DNA of 64,000 nucleotides from Bacteroidota bacterium (GTDB lineage Bacteria; Bacteroidota; Bacteroidia; Flavobacteriales; Weeksellaceae): contig JAEWOD010000035.1 of assembly GCA_023461035.1 (NCBI GenBank), positions 1 to 64,000 on the forward strand, written 5' to 3'. Positions 1 to 7,552 of this stretch are shown here, piece after piece (position 1 is the stretch's first letter; every line of letters begins with the position of its first letter). Both the position numbers and the translations under genes were made by a program. The notes under the pieces are model-generated. The model saw only the letters and a list, made by a program, of their open reading frames with translations, did not search any database and had not been told where the DNA came from.

Positions 1-216
1 CGGTTTCAGGCAGTAGATGGCTGTTTATCAGCGGGTAAATAAAATTTACTTTCAAATAAATGCTGTTATACTTCGTTGTTTCCGCTCGAATTAGCCCGCT
101 AATCCTTTACGAAAACGCCTTGTCTAAAAGCATTTATTTAAATCTGAAACTTAAAAGAATAATCGAACTCAGGTTAAAAGATTATTTATAAATTAGTTGC
201 ACTAAAAACAAAACTT
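1..216. other. intergenic, no gene seen
   Basis: No convincing open reading frame, RNA or terminator is visible before the DoxX gene. The sequence is AT-rich and has no clear TAnnTTTG promoter box close to the start codon at 217. Confidence 0.4.
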
Positions 217-618
217 ATGGAAACACTGAAAGGTCTCGGACTTTTACTTTTCCGAATATTTATGGGCGGACGCATCTTTTTGGGTGTTTGGGACAACGTG
301 GTGAGTTCCAATAAAATGGCGGAATTTGCCAAATTTCTGGATGGTTACGATGTTCCATATCCGACACTTGCTGCACCAATTTCGGTATATGCGCAGATGA
401 TTTGCGGGCTTTTGATTGTATTGGGATTACAAACCCGTTTTGTGGCTTTTCTGATGATGATCAACTTTTTGGTCGCCTTTTTTGTGGTGGACAGACATTT
501 AACGCTTGAAGAAATGACACCGGCTTTGGCGATGCTTTTCGGAAGTTTCTTGTTAATTTTTGAAGGTGCGGGACGATTTAGTTTGGATGAGGTGTTTGAT
601 AGGAAAAAGGAAGACTAA
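217..618 (+). CDS. DoxX family membrane protein
   Basis: Small integral membrane protein of 133 aa with four hydrophobic stretches (about residues 5-25, 50-70, 75-92, 100-117), the size and four-helix layout of the DoxX/DoxD-like family. Near the N-terminus it has FRIFMGGRIF, and helix 2 carries GLLIVLGLQTR, which resembles the G-L-x-TR pattern seen in DoxX proteins after helix 2. Family members are inner-membrane proteins linked in some bacteria to redox stress, but the precise role here is unknown. The next gene begins 15 bp downstream, so the two are probably cotranscribed. Confidence 0.75.
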   Translation: METLKGLGLLLFRIFMGGRIFLGVWDNVVSSNKMAEFAKFLDGYDVPYPTLAAPISVYAQMICGLLIVLGLQTRFVAFLMMINFLVAFFVVDRHLTLEEMTPALAMLFGSFLLIFEGAGRFSLDEVFDRKKED

Positions 619-633
619 CGGTAATTAAATATT

Positions 634-969
634 ATGAACACTTGGTTTGAATTTTTGCGAGCGTCTTTAGGGAAAGACTTCTTGGATCAATATGAAGAAA
701 TTTATATACTTGGAAGCACAAAGGTTTTTGATGTTTCCATAATTGAAGAAACCATTTCTAACCAAAAACTGAAAGATTTTCTCCGAAAAAATGACTGCGA
801 TGTAAATGAAGATATGCTGGATTTCTTTTTGTTATTAAGAGATGAAACGCAAGAAATCCTGGTTCTTTACGATCCTTTTGAACTTCTGGAAAATGAATCT
901 GTTTATTTACGTGCCGAAAACATAGAGGAAGATTTCAGCGATTTGGAATCCATTGAAGTTGTGAAGTGA
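634..969 (+). CDS. hypothetical acidic protein
   Basis: Protein of 111 aa, strongly acidic (many D/E, ending DLESIEVVK), with no signal peptide or membrane segment, so probably cytoplasmic. I do not recognise a family. It follows the DoxX gene by 15 bp and has no promoter box of its own in that gap, so it is probably the second gene of a two-gene transcript. Confidence 0.6.
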   Translation: MNTWFEFLRASLGKDFLDQYEEIYILGSTKVFDVSIIEETISNQKLKDFLRKNDCDVNEDMLDFFLLLRDETQEILVLYDPFELLENESVYLRAENIEEDFSDLESIEVVK

Positions 970-1005
970 TGAATTATTTCTAAAAAGAATTATTTCTAAG
1001 GATTA

Positions 1006-2016
1006 TTAAATTGAAAATTCTTCCTTATAATTCTTAACTGCTTTTTTCAATTTGGTTTCTATGCGTTCTTTTAAAATATTTGGACGCAATATTTGTATCG
1101 TTTCACCAAACCCCAAAATCATCCGTTCCAATTCAAAATTCAATTGCACCTGAATTTTAAAAATTGTACCTGTTTCAGATTCTTTCACGATTTCTTGAGA
1201 TGGATGAAACGGTTTTGTTTTAACGTAAGGAGCATTATCTTTATCTATCCAAAAAACCACATTTCTTGGTCTTTGTCTTTCTGTAACCGTAACACCAATT
1301 ACCTCTTTAAAAAAAGTATCACCATCTACTTCTCTATCTATATATGTAATTTTATGGTTAGTTGATATTCCTTCCATTCTGTCCAATGCTAAGTTGTAAA
1401 ACTTCTCTTTGTACCAACAAATTAAAAACCATCGATTATTGTATTCTTTTAACAACTGCGGATGAACAGTAAATGTTTGTGTTATACGAGAATTGAAGCT
1501 TTGGTAATCAATATCTAAAACATTTTTGTTCAGTATACTTTCGTATAATACATCAATATATTCAAGCCCCTTTAATCTTTCATTTTTATCCAAATGGATA
1601 ATGGATTTTTGTTGTGTTGATTTCACGGAATCCTCCAACTTTTGAAGCACCCCGTTCATTTCTTTGAACATCGAAAAATCCTTGAATTGCTTCAAAATCT
1701 GAATTGCATTATTCATCGCTTTCAGGTCGTTTTCATTTACGGAAATGTTGTGAATGCTATATTCCGGATTGCTGTATCGGTAATATTTTCTTTCATATAC
1801 TTCAATCGGAGCTTCATAACCCAATTTTTCACTTCGCATATTTTGCAAATCCAACTGAACGGTTCTTCTGCTCACATAGGATTCTTTTCCTTCGAATTCA
1901 AAAAGAGCTTCAGAACATTCTTCAATTAGATCCTCCAAAGTATATTTCTTAAACCTATTCTTCAGACATTTATCAAGTGTTTTATACCGAATCAGGGCAT
2001 TTTTATTGGATGACAT
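1006..2016 (-). CDS. WYL-domain transcriptional regulator
   Basis: DNA-binding regulator of 336 aa, divergent from rtcB. An N-terminal winged-helix domain (about 5-85) has a recognition helix around SRRTVQLDLQNMR (49-61), the DeoR/YafY-type pattern. The WYL domain (about 150-230) contains LDIDYQSFNSR, VHPQLLKEYNNRWFLICW and LALDRM; the eponymous tripeptide is WFL at 196-198. A WCX-like C-terminal domain (about 235-330) follows. WYL domains are thought to bind ligands, often nucleic acids or nucleotides, and several such proteins respond to DNA damage or phage. Its position next to rtcB and a shared motif in the rtcB and ncRNA promoters suggest that it controls this RNA-repair island, in the place taken by the CARF-domain activator RtcR in enterobacteria. 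That role is inferred from context. Confidence 0.88.
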   Translation of the reverse strand: MSSNKNALIRYKTLDKCLKNRFKKYTLEDLIEECSEALFEFEGKESYVSRRTVQLDLQNMRSEKLGYEAPIEVYERKYYRYSNPEYSIHNISVNENDLKAMNNAIQILKQFKDFSMFKEMNGVLQKLEDSVKSTQQKSIIHLDKNERLKGLEYIDVLYESILNKNVLDIDYQSFNSRITQTFTVHPQLLKEYNNRWFLICWYKEKFYNLALDRMEGISTNHKITYIDREVDGDTFFKEVIGVTVTERQRPRNVVFWIDKDNAPYVKTKPFHPSQEIVKESETGTIFKIQVQLNFELERMILGFGETIQILRPNILKERIETKLKKAVKNYKEEFSI

Positions 2017-2055
2017 TTAAAAATTTTTACTAAAAATAGAAAATAATTTTTACTA

Positions 2056-2089
2056 CGCAAATAGATTGCGCAGTTGGTATTTTCCTTTG
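2056..2089 (+). promoter_or_regulatory. rtcB promoter with candidate regulator site
   Basis: The WYL-rtcB intergenic region holds an inverted repeat CGCAA-N5-TTGCG (2056-2070). Overlapping it is CAAATAGATT (2058-2067), exactly 24 bp before a degraded -7 box TTCCTTTG (2082-2089; consensus TAnnTTTG). There is no good -33 TTTG. The same CAAATAGA motif lies at the same offset in front of the tRNA-like RNA (3501). A weak core plus a dyad suggests an activated promoter; the WYL protein as its regulator is inferred. Confidence 0.5.
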
Positions 2090-2110
2090 CATCATCAAAT
2101 TAATTAAACA

Positions 2111-3490
2111 ATGAAAATTACGGGTAACGAATTAATCGAATTAGGACACAAACCGGCAAAATGGTTTAGCGATGCCTTGGCTTTTATAAACGAAAATAAT
2201 TTAGACGAAATACAGATGAAAGAATATTTGGTTCAATTCAAATCACCGGAACCCATTCCATTGAATAACGAACCAACCGAATTCATCATCAACATCCGTC
2301 CCGAAAACGAGAGCGAATTAGACAACGTGGAAAAAGTAATCGGCACAATGAATGAGTTAATGAGAACACCTACGCTCGTCGGCGGTGCTTTGATGCCCGA
2401 TGCTTGTCCCACAGGCCCGATAGGAAATATTCCGGTAGGCGGAGTTGTTATAGCCAAAAATGCCATTCACCCTGGATTTCACAGTGCAGATATTTGCTGC
2501 TCGGTCATGCTGACGGACTTTGGAAAGATTAACCCAAAAGAAGTTTTGGATGCATCTCATTCCATTACACATTTCGGATACGGTGGAAGACCAAGAGGAG
2601 AACAAATGCCTATGTCACATGAATTGATGGAAGCTTTTCGTGAAAATCATTTTTTAAATGACGAGAGATTGATCAGCATTGCACGTTCTCACATGGGAAC
2701 ACAAGGAGATGGAAATCATTTCTTGTTTGTAGGAATTTCAAAAAATACAGGAAACACTATGCTCGTGACGCACCACGGCTCACGAGCACCGGGCGCAGCC
2801 CTTTACGAAAAAGGAATGAAGGTGGCAAACCGGTTCCGATTGGAGCTTTCTCCCGAAACTTTGAGAGAAAATGCTTGGATTCCTTTTGATACTGAAGAAG
2901 GAAAGGCATATTGGGAGGCTTTACAATTGATTAGAAAATGGACAAAAGAAAACCACATTTCGATTCATGAAGCAATACTGAATAAATTAAACAGAGAAAA
3001 AGAAAACAGATATTGGAATGAACATAATTTCGTATTCAGAGATGGAGATTTATTCTACCATGCCAAAGGAGCGACTCCACTAGACGATAAATTTTTGCCG
3101 GACATCACGGGTCCAAGATTGATTCCTCTGAATATGGCGGAACCTGTGCTGATTGTTCAAGGAACAACTAACGACAGAAATTTAGGATTCGCTCCTCACG
3201 GAGCAGGAAGAAACTTCAGCCGGACGCAGCACAAAAAGTCATTGGCTCACAAAACCGTAGACGAAATTTTTGCGGAAGAAACTGAAGGATTAGATATACG
3301 ATTCTTCTCAAATGAGATTGATATTTCCGAGCTTCCAAGTGCTTACAAAAATGCTAAAAACCTAAGAGCACAAATCGAAGAATATAAATTATGTAAAGTC
3401 ATAGACGAAGTTTTGCCTTACGGATGCATCATGGCAGGAGACTGGCAGAAAAATGCTCCTTGGAAAAAGAAGAAAAAATTTCGAAAATGA
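2111..3490 (+). CDS. rtcB: RtcB family RNA ligase
   Basis: GTP- and Mn2+-dependent RNA ligase of 459 aa that joins 2',3'-cyclic phosphate or 3'-phosphate ends to 5'-OH ends; in bacteria it is thought to repair cleaved tRNA or rRNA. The metal and guanylylation residues are all visible: HSADICCSVM (D127, C130), GDGNHF (N202, H203), VTHHGSR (H221/H222), FYHAKGATPL (H318) and PHGAGRNFSR, where H363 matches the histidine that is guanylylated in characterised RtcB. It is shorter and more divergent than housekeeping RtcB, with PDACP where the usual motif is PDxH, and ends in a Lys-rich tail. No archease gene is adjacent. It is followed after 56 bp by the tRNA-like RNA, a possible substrate or regulator, and then Ro60, as in enterobacterial rsr-yrl-rtcBA loci. 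Confidence 0.95.
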   Translation: MKITGNELIELGHKPAKWFSDALAFINENNLDEIQMKEYLVQFKSPEPIPLNNEPTEFIINIRPENESELDNVEKVIGTMNELMRTPTLVGGALMPDACPTGPIGNIPVGGVVIAKNAIHPGFHSADICCSVMLTDFGKINPKEVLDASHSITHFGYGGRPRGEQMPMSHELMEAFRENHFLNDERLISIARSHMGTQGDGNHFLFVGISKNTGNTMLVTHHGSRAPGAALYEKGMKVANRFRLELSPETLRENAWIPFDTEEGKAYWEALQLIRKWTKENHISIHEAILNKLNREKENRYWNEHNFVFRDGDLFYHAKGATPLDDKFLPDITGPRLIPLNMAEPVLIVQGTTNDRNLGFAPHGAGRNFSRTQHKKSLAHKTVDEIFAEETEGLDIRFFSNEIDISELPSAYKNAKNLRAQIEEYKLCKVIDEVLPYGCIMAGDWQKNAPWKKKKKFRK

Positions 3491-3500
3491 TATTTCTGCA

Positions 3501-3532
3501 CAAATAGACTTCATAAATAGATTGTATGTTTG
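3501..3532 (+). promoter_or_regulatory. promoter of the tRNA-like RNA / Ro60 transcript
   Basis: A perfect -7 box TATGTTTG (3525-3532) lies 14 bp before the tRNA-like gene. CAAATAGACT (3501-3510) sits 24 bp upstream of the box, the same offset as CAAATAGATT in the rtcB promoter. A second copy, AAATAGATTG (3515-3524), abuts the box and is identical over 10 bp to 2059-2068. No TTTG -33 element is present at the usual distance, so the CAAATAGA motif may be an activator site. Confidence 0.6.
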
Positions 3533-3545
3533 TAAAAGAAATAAT

Positions 3546-3676
3546 GGAGGTTGTAGCTCAGTTGGATAGAGCAACGTAAACACTTTATTGAATTTTTAAT
3601 CTGTCAAAAGGTGTGACAATAAAGTTACTTCGATATTTAATCCGTGTGTCACCGGTTCGATTCCGGTCAACCTCCC
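3546..3676 (+). ncRNA. tRNA-like Y-type RNA (anticodon arm replaced)
   Basis: About 130 nt that folds as a tRNA except for the anticodon arm. Acceptor stem: GAGGTTG (3547-3553) with CAACCTC (3668-3674), 7 perfect pairs, 8 with flanking G/C. D arm: GCTC (3556-3559) with GAGC (3569-3572), loop containing GG. T arm: ACCGG/CCGGT (3651-3655/3663-3667) around the canonical loop TTCGATT. Between D and T arms are about 78 nt instead of the usual ~24. There, GTA/TAC (3576-3578/3626-3628) continues after a 3-nt bulge into ACTTTATTG/CAATAAAGT (3582-3590/3617-3625), capped by TGTCA-AAAGGTG-TGACA (3602-3618), which competes for two positions. No usable anticodon or U33 is seen. Bacterial Y RNAs (YrlA type) are known to contain a tRNA-like module and to lie beside Ro60 and RtcB. 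The fold is read from sequence; the Y RNA assignment is inferred from fold plus context. Confidence 0.75.
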
Positions 3677-3680
3677 AAAC

Positions 3681-3751
3681 GGAAGTGGTGTGAGATTATA
3701 GGTTACTTCGTTCCAAAGAAAAAAACACCTTAATCGGTTTTAACCACTTCC
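3681..3751 (+). ncRNA. second structured RNA element, closed by 9-bp stem
   Basis: Begins 4-6 nt after the tRNA-like element. GGAAGTGGT (3681-3689) pairs perfectly with ACCACTTCC (3743-3751), enclosing about 53 nt. An inner GGTGT/ACACC pairing (3687-3691/3725-3729) is an alternative. A 24-nt stretch at 3687-3710 (GGTGTGA ... GTTACTTCG) repeats 3610-3632 of the tRNA-like RNA with few changes. Helices formed by the two ends are typical of Y RNA, so this could be a second Ro60 ligand (compare YrlB) or the 3' domain of a longer RNA. It is not followed by a T-run, so it is not a terminator; transcription probably continues into Ro60, which starts 25 nt later. Confidence 0.5.
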
Positions 3752-3776
3752 ATTTTAACTTAAAAATTTGATAAAA

Positions 3777-5156
3777 ATGTCAAAATTTAACTTTAGAAAA
3801 CTATGATTTGGATCAGGGATTATTGCAGGTCAACCTACCCAAAGAGCCGGTGTATATTCAGATTACGAATTACTTCGTCGTATTACATTGGCAAATTTAT
3901 TATTCGAATCTAATTATTACCAAGCTGCTAGTGAAATCATGACGCAGATGGAAAACTTGTGTCAAAAAGTAACAGGTGAACAAATCATTGAATTGGCTAT
4001 GGAATGTCGATTCAAACAAAAGTTAAGACATACACCTCTTTGGCTTTTAGTTTTAGCCGATGAATACCATAAAGTTGCTGTGAAAGACGCAATCGCTAAA
4101 ATTGCCAATCGCCCTGACATGACGATGGATTTGTTGCAAATGTTAAAATTCAGAAATGGATCTTATAAGATGTCAAAATCTATAAAAAAAGGTTTAGCCA
4201 AAGCATTTGATCAATATGATGAATACCAAATTGCAAAATATAAAAAATCAAATCTTGAATTATCATTGGTTGATGTTGTTAATTTAGTTCACCCAAAACC
4301 TATTGAGAAAAATGAATTGGCATTAAAGGGTTTGGTAAATGACACACTGCAACCAGCCAATACTTGGGAAGTTTCACTATCTCAAGGAGCCGATAAAAAA
4401 GAGACTTTTGAAAGAATGATTGATGAGAATAGCTTAGGTGCATTGGCTATATTACGTAACTTAAGAAATATGGTTGAGGCAGGATTAAGCCGAAACGATA
4501 TCCAAAAAGCGATTTCACAGGTAAACAGCTCTTGGTTAACTCCATTGAATTTTTTGGCTGCCCAGCGCAATGCCCCCGACTATACAAAAGATATAGAAGA
4601 AGCTATGAAAAATTGTTTTGCTCAAGAACCAATTAAAGGAACTACAATTCTCGCAATTGACGTTTCGGGAAGCATGGGACAAACAACCTCTTCCAACTCA
4701 AAATTTTCAAGAATGGATTTGGCATTTGCAATGGCTGCAGTTGGAACCTATATTTTTGAAGATTTGATTTTGGTTTTTACAGCAGGTAGTGATGCAAACC
4801 GAAAAGGAGAACATATGGTCTGGAGTAATAGTGCTGGTTTGGCTTTGTTTCAAAACTTTGATTCAATCTATCATAAATTAGGTGGCGGTGGTATTTTCAC
4901 ATATCAACTATGTGAATGGTTGAAAGAAAAAGGATATGCAAAAAACGCAGACCGTTTGGTGGTTATCTCAGATAGCCAAGATATTGATGCTCATTATGGT
5001 TCAGACAAAAGACCGGACACATCACCATATAAAGCTTCATACATTATCGATATTTCCACACATACCCATGGAATCAAAACCAATAACTGGACTGCAGAAA
5101 TAAATGGATGGAGCGATAAAGTATTTCACTATATAAAAGCAGTAGAAAATTATTAA
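3777..5156 (+). CDS. rsr: Ro60/Rsr TROVE-vWA protein, interrupted by in-frame TGA
   Basis: RNA-binding ring protein of the Ro60 family. The ATG at 3777 opens MSKFNFRKL, then TGA (3804-3806) at codon 10, then the same frame continues without a break to 5156; a TTG at 3888 is the first alternative start. The TROVE HEAT-repeat region is recognised by RKGLAKAFDQYD-like KKGLAKAFDQYDEYQIAKY, SLVDVVNLVHPKP and GALAILRNLRNM. The C-terminal vWA domain has an intact MIDAS: DVSGSMG, a Thr in GGIFTYQLCEW, and ISDSQD. Full length would be 459 codons, shorter than the ~540 of vertebrate Ro60. Family members bind Y RNA and misfolded or 3'-extended RNA, and in Deinococcus form a complex with PNPase; pnp is next door. 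The TGA could be a real nonsense mutation, a base-call error, or bypassed by restart downstream; the remainder shows no decay. Confidence 0.85.
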
Positions 5157-5158
5157 AC

Positions 5159-5190
5159 AAAAAACGCCTCCAAATGGAAGCGTTTTTTCG
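5159..5190. terminator. bidirectional terminator between Ro60 and pnp
   Basis: AAAACGCCTCC and GGAAGCGTTTT form a hairpin around AAAT with one C-A mismatch, with a T-run on both strands. It serves the convergent Ro60 (+) and pnp (-) genes. Confidence 0.8.
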
Positions 5191-5206
5191 AGTATAACAA
5201 CTGAAA

Positions 5207-7369
5207 TTATTCAGCAGAATTATTGTTCTGAACCGGTTTCTCTGTCTTTTCCGGTTTTGGCAACAATGCTTTGATGGAAAGTTTCATTTTCTTTTTGTCG
5301 TCATAACCTAAGAATTTCACTTTCACTTTGTCTCCTAAATTCAATGCTTCTTCTACCGTATTCAAACGTCTGTGTTCGATTTCAGAAATATGCACCAGTC
5401 CTTCTACTCCTTTGGAAATTTCAACGAAAGCACCAAAAGGTTTGATAGATTTCACAACAGCATTATAAGTTTCTCCAACTTCCGGAACGAATGCGATTTG
5501 TTTGATTCGGGCGATAGCCGCATCGATTTTCGCTTGGTCAACACCTGCAATTTCCACACGGCCTGAAGTTTCGGTTTCTTCGATTGCAATAACTGTTTCG
5601 GTTTCTTTTTGTAATTCCTGAATGATTTTTCCACCAGGGCCGATTACGGCACCGATGAATTCTTTTGGAATTTCGATTACGATCAATTTTGGTGCATTTG
5701 GCTTCAATTGCTCACGCGGTTCTGAAATCGTTTTCATCATTTCTCCTAAAATATGAATACGACCTTCACGTGCTTGCTCCAACGCTTGTTCCATGATATC
5801 CATGGTCAATCCCTGGATTTTTATATCCATTTGACATGCCGTGATTCCGTCTTTGGTTCCGGTTACTTTAAAGTCCATATCTCCCAAATGGTCTTCATCA
5901 CCTAAAATATCTGAAAGAACGGTAAATTTCCCTGATTTCTGATCGGTAATCAATCCCATCGCAATTCCGGAAACCGGTTTTTTAATAGGTACACCACCAT
6001 CCATCAAAGCCAAAGTCCCGGCACAAACTGTTGCCATGGAAGAAGAACCGTTAGATTCTAAAATATCTGAAACGATACGAACCGTATATCCATAATCATC
6101 AGGCAATGTCCAAGTCAATGCTCTTTGCGCCAAATTCCCGTGTCCTACCTCACGTCTTGAAGTACCTCTCAAAGGACGTGCTTCACCGGTTGAAAACGGC
6201 GGGAAGTTATAATGCAAGAAGAATTTTTCGTCGTGTTGCGAAATAACGCTGTCGATCATATTGGCATCTTTTGAAGAACCCAATGTCAATGCAGTCAAAG
6301 ATTGGGTTTCTCCACGTGTAAATACGGCCGAACCATGTGTTCCCGGCAGGTAATCCACCTCACACCAAATCGGTCTGATTTCTTTTGGGTTACGACCATC
6401 CAAACGAACTTGTTCGTTCAAAATCATTTGGCGCATCGCTTCTTTTTCTACATCGTGATAATATACTTTCACAAACGGCGTTACGCGTTCCAATTCTTCT
6501 TCATCTCCTTCATATTGTGCTAAAAATTCGTCCAAAACGGATTTGAATTTTTCCGCTCTTTCTTCTTTTGCAGAAGGTGATTTAGCAACATCATATACTT
6601 TTTGGTAACATTCCGCCCAAACTTTTTCACGAATTACCTCATCATGCTCTTCGTGATTATATTCTCTTTTTGGCACAGATTTTCCAGTTCTTTCTGCCAG
6701 TCTTTCCTGAGCTTCGATTTGTTTTTTGATTTCTTCGTGTGCAAATGAAATCGCCTCAAGCATTTCCTTTTCAGAAATTTCTTTCATTTCGCCTTCCACC
6801 ATTACGATTGAAGTTTTGGTTGCACCTACCATGATATCCAATTCGGCATCTTTCAACTGCTCATAACTTGGATTGATTTTTAATTTACCGTCTAATCTAA
6901 CGACACGAACTTCTGACATAGGTCCGTTAAACGGAATATCTGTAATGGCAATTGCAGAAGAGGCTGCCAAACCAGCCAAATCATCTGGAATAGATTGTCC
7001 GTCATAAGAAATAAGTGAAATCATCACTTGAACTTCTGCGTGAAAATCTTCCGGGAAAAGCGGACGCAATACACGGTCAACCAATCTCATCGTCAGAATT
7101 TCCTGATCAGAAGGGCGAGCTTCTCTGCGGAAAAAGTTTCCGGGAATTCTACCGCCTGCATAAAATTTCTCTCTGTAATCTACTGTTAAAGGTAAAAAGT
7201 CAACGCCCGGGTTGGCTTCTTTATTGGCCACTACGGTTGCAAGAAGCATCGTACCACCCATTTTTACTACAACGGAACCGTCTGCCTGTTTGGCTAACTT
7301 TCCCGTTTCAATCGTGATTTCCCGGCCGTCTGCCAGAGTAATTGTTTCTTTGATTGCTTGTGGAATCAT
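5207..7369 (-). CDS. pnp: polyribonucleotide nucleotidyltransferase (PNPase)
   Basis: Phosphorolytic 3'-5' exoribonuclease of 720 aa, the normal length, which degrades RNA to nucleoside diphosphates as a trimeric ring. Two RNase PH-like domains are visible: the first has GGRIPGNFFRREARPS, the second PFSTGEARPLRGTSRREVGH. A KH domain (PKEFIGAVIGPGGKIIQELQ) and an S1 domain (VVKSIKPFGAFVEISKGVEG) follow, then a short Pro/Glu/Asn tail. It lies downstream of rpsO as in most bacteria, with a terminator between them. The convergent neighbour is Ro60; in Deinococcus radiodurans, PNPase is joined to Ro60 through a Y RNA to make a structured-RNA-degrading machine, so the adjacency may be functional. 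Confidence 0.98.
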   Translation of the reverse strand: MIPQAIKETITLADGREITIETGKLAKQADGSVVVKMGGTMLLATVVANKEANPGVDFLPLTVDYREKFYAGGRIPGNFFRREARPSDQEILTMRLVDRVLRPLFPEDFHAEVQVMISLISYDGQSIPDDLAGLAASSAIAITDIPFNGPMSEVRVVRLDGKLKINPSYEQLKDAELDIMVGATKTSIVMVEGEMKEISEKEMLEAISFAHEEIKKQIEAQERLAERTGKSVPKREYNHEEHDEVIREKVWAECYQKVYDVAKSPSAKEERAEKFKSVLDEFLAQYEGDEEELERVTPFVKVYYHDVEKEAMRQMILNEQVRLDGRNPKEIRPIWCEVDYLPGTHGSAVFTRGETQSLTALTLGSSKDANMIDSVISQHDEKFFLHYNFPPFSTGEARPLRGTSRREVGHGNLAQRALTWTLPDDYGYTVRIVSDILESNGSSSMATVCAGTLALMDGGVPIKKPVSGIAMGLITDQKSGKFTVLSDILGDEDHLGDMDFKVTGTKDGITACQMDIKIQGLTMDIMEQALEQAREGRIHILGEMMKTISEPREQLKPNAPKLIVIEIPKEFIGAVIGPGGKIIQELQKETETVIAIEETETSGRVEIAGVDQAKIDAAIARIKQIAFVPEVGETYNAVVKSIKPFGAFVEISKGVEGLVHISEIEHRRLNTVEEALNLGDKVKVKFLGYDDKKKMKLSIKALLPKPEKTEKPVQNNNSAE

Positions 7370-7437
7370 CGTCTAAAATTTTTAATTCGTCTTTGTGAAG
7401 CCGTTTGCTTCACGGATTATTTATAGTCTTTCTATAA

Positions 7438-7466
7438 GCCCCTCCTAACCTCCCCAAAGGGGAGAA
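7438..7466. repeat. short palindromic intergenic repeat (CTCCCC-AAA-GGGGAG)
   Basis: CTCCCC-AAA-GGGGAG at 7450-7464 preceded by CCTCCTAAC. A close relative lies at 55811-55840. There is no following T-run on either strand, so it is more like a dispersed repeat than a terminator. Confidence 0.5.
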
Positions 7467-7504
7467 ACCTGTTTCACGTTTAAACATGAAACTTTAAACA
7501 AAAC

Positions 7505-7535
7505 AAAAAAAGGCAATCTTGCAATTGCCCTTTTA
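7505..7535 (-). terminator. rpsO terminator
   Basis: On the minus strand GGCAAT and ATTGCC form a hairpin followed by a T-rich run, directly after the rpsO stop. Confidence 0.75.
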
Positions 7536-7552
7536 TTTGGTTGTGTTTTGAA

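Noticed and set aside
1..216. Partial gene at the left edge
   Set aside because: Frequent stops in all frames and no recognisable protein segment.
3546..3676. An ordinary tRNA gene with an intron, or a suppressor tRNA reading the TGA in Ro60
   Set aside because: The hairpin loop of the inserted arm (AAAGGTG) has no U33 and no UCA anticodon, and no bulge-helix-bulge motif for splicing is evident; the CCA follows the acceptor without a discriminator base.
3681..3751. Rho-independent terminator or second tRNA
   Set aside because: The closing stem is followed by ATTTTAACTT without a T-run, encloses 53 nt, and lacks D and T arms.
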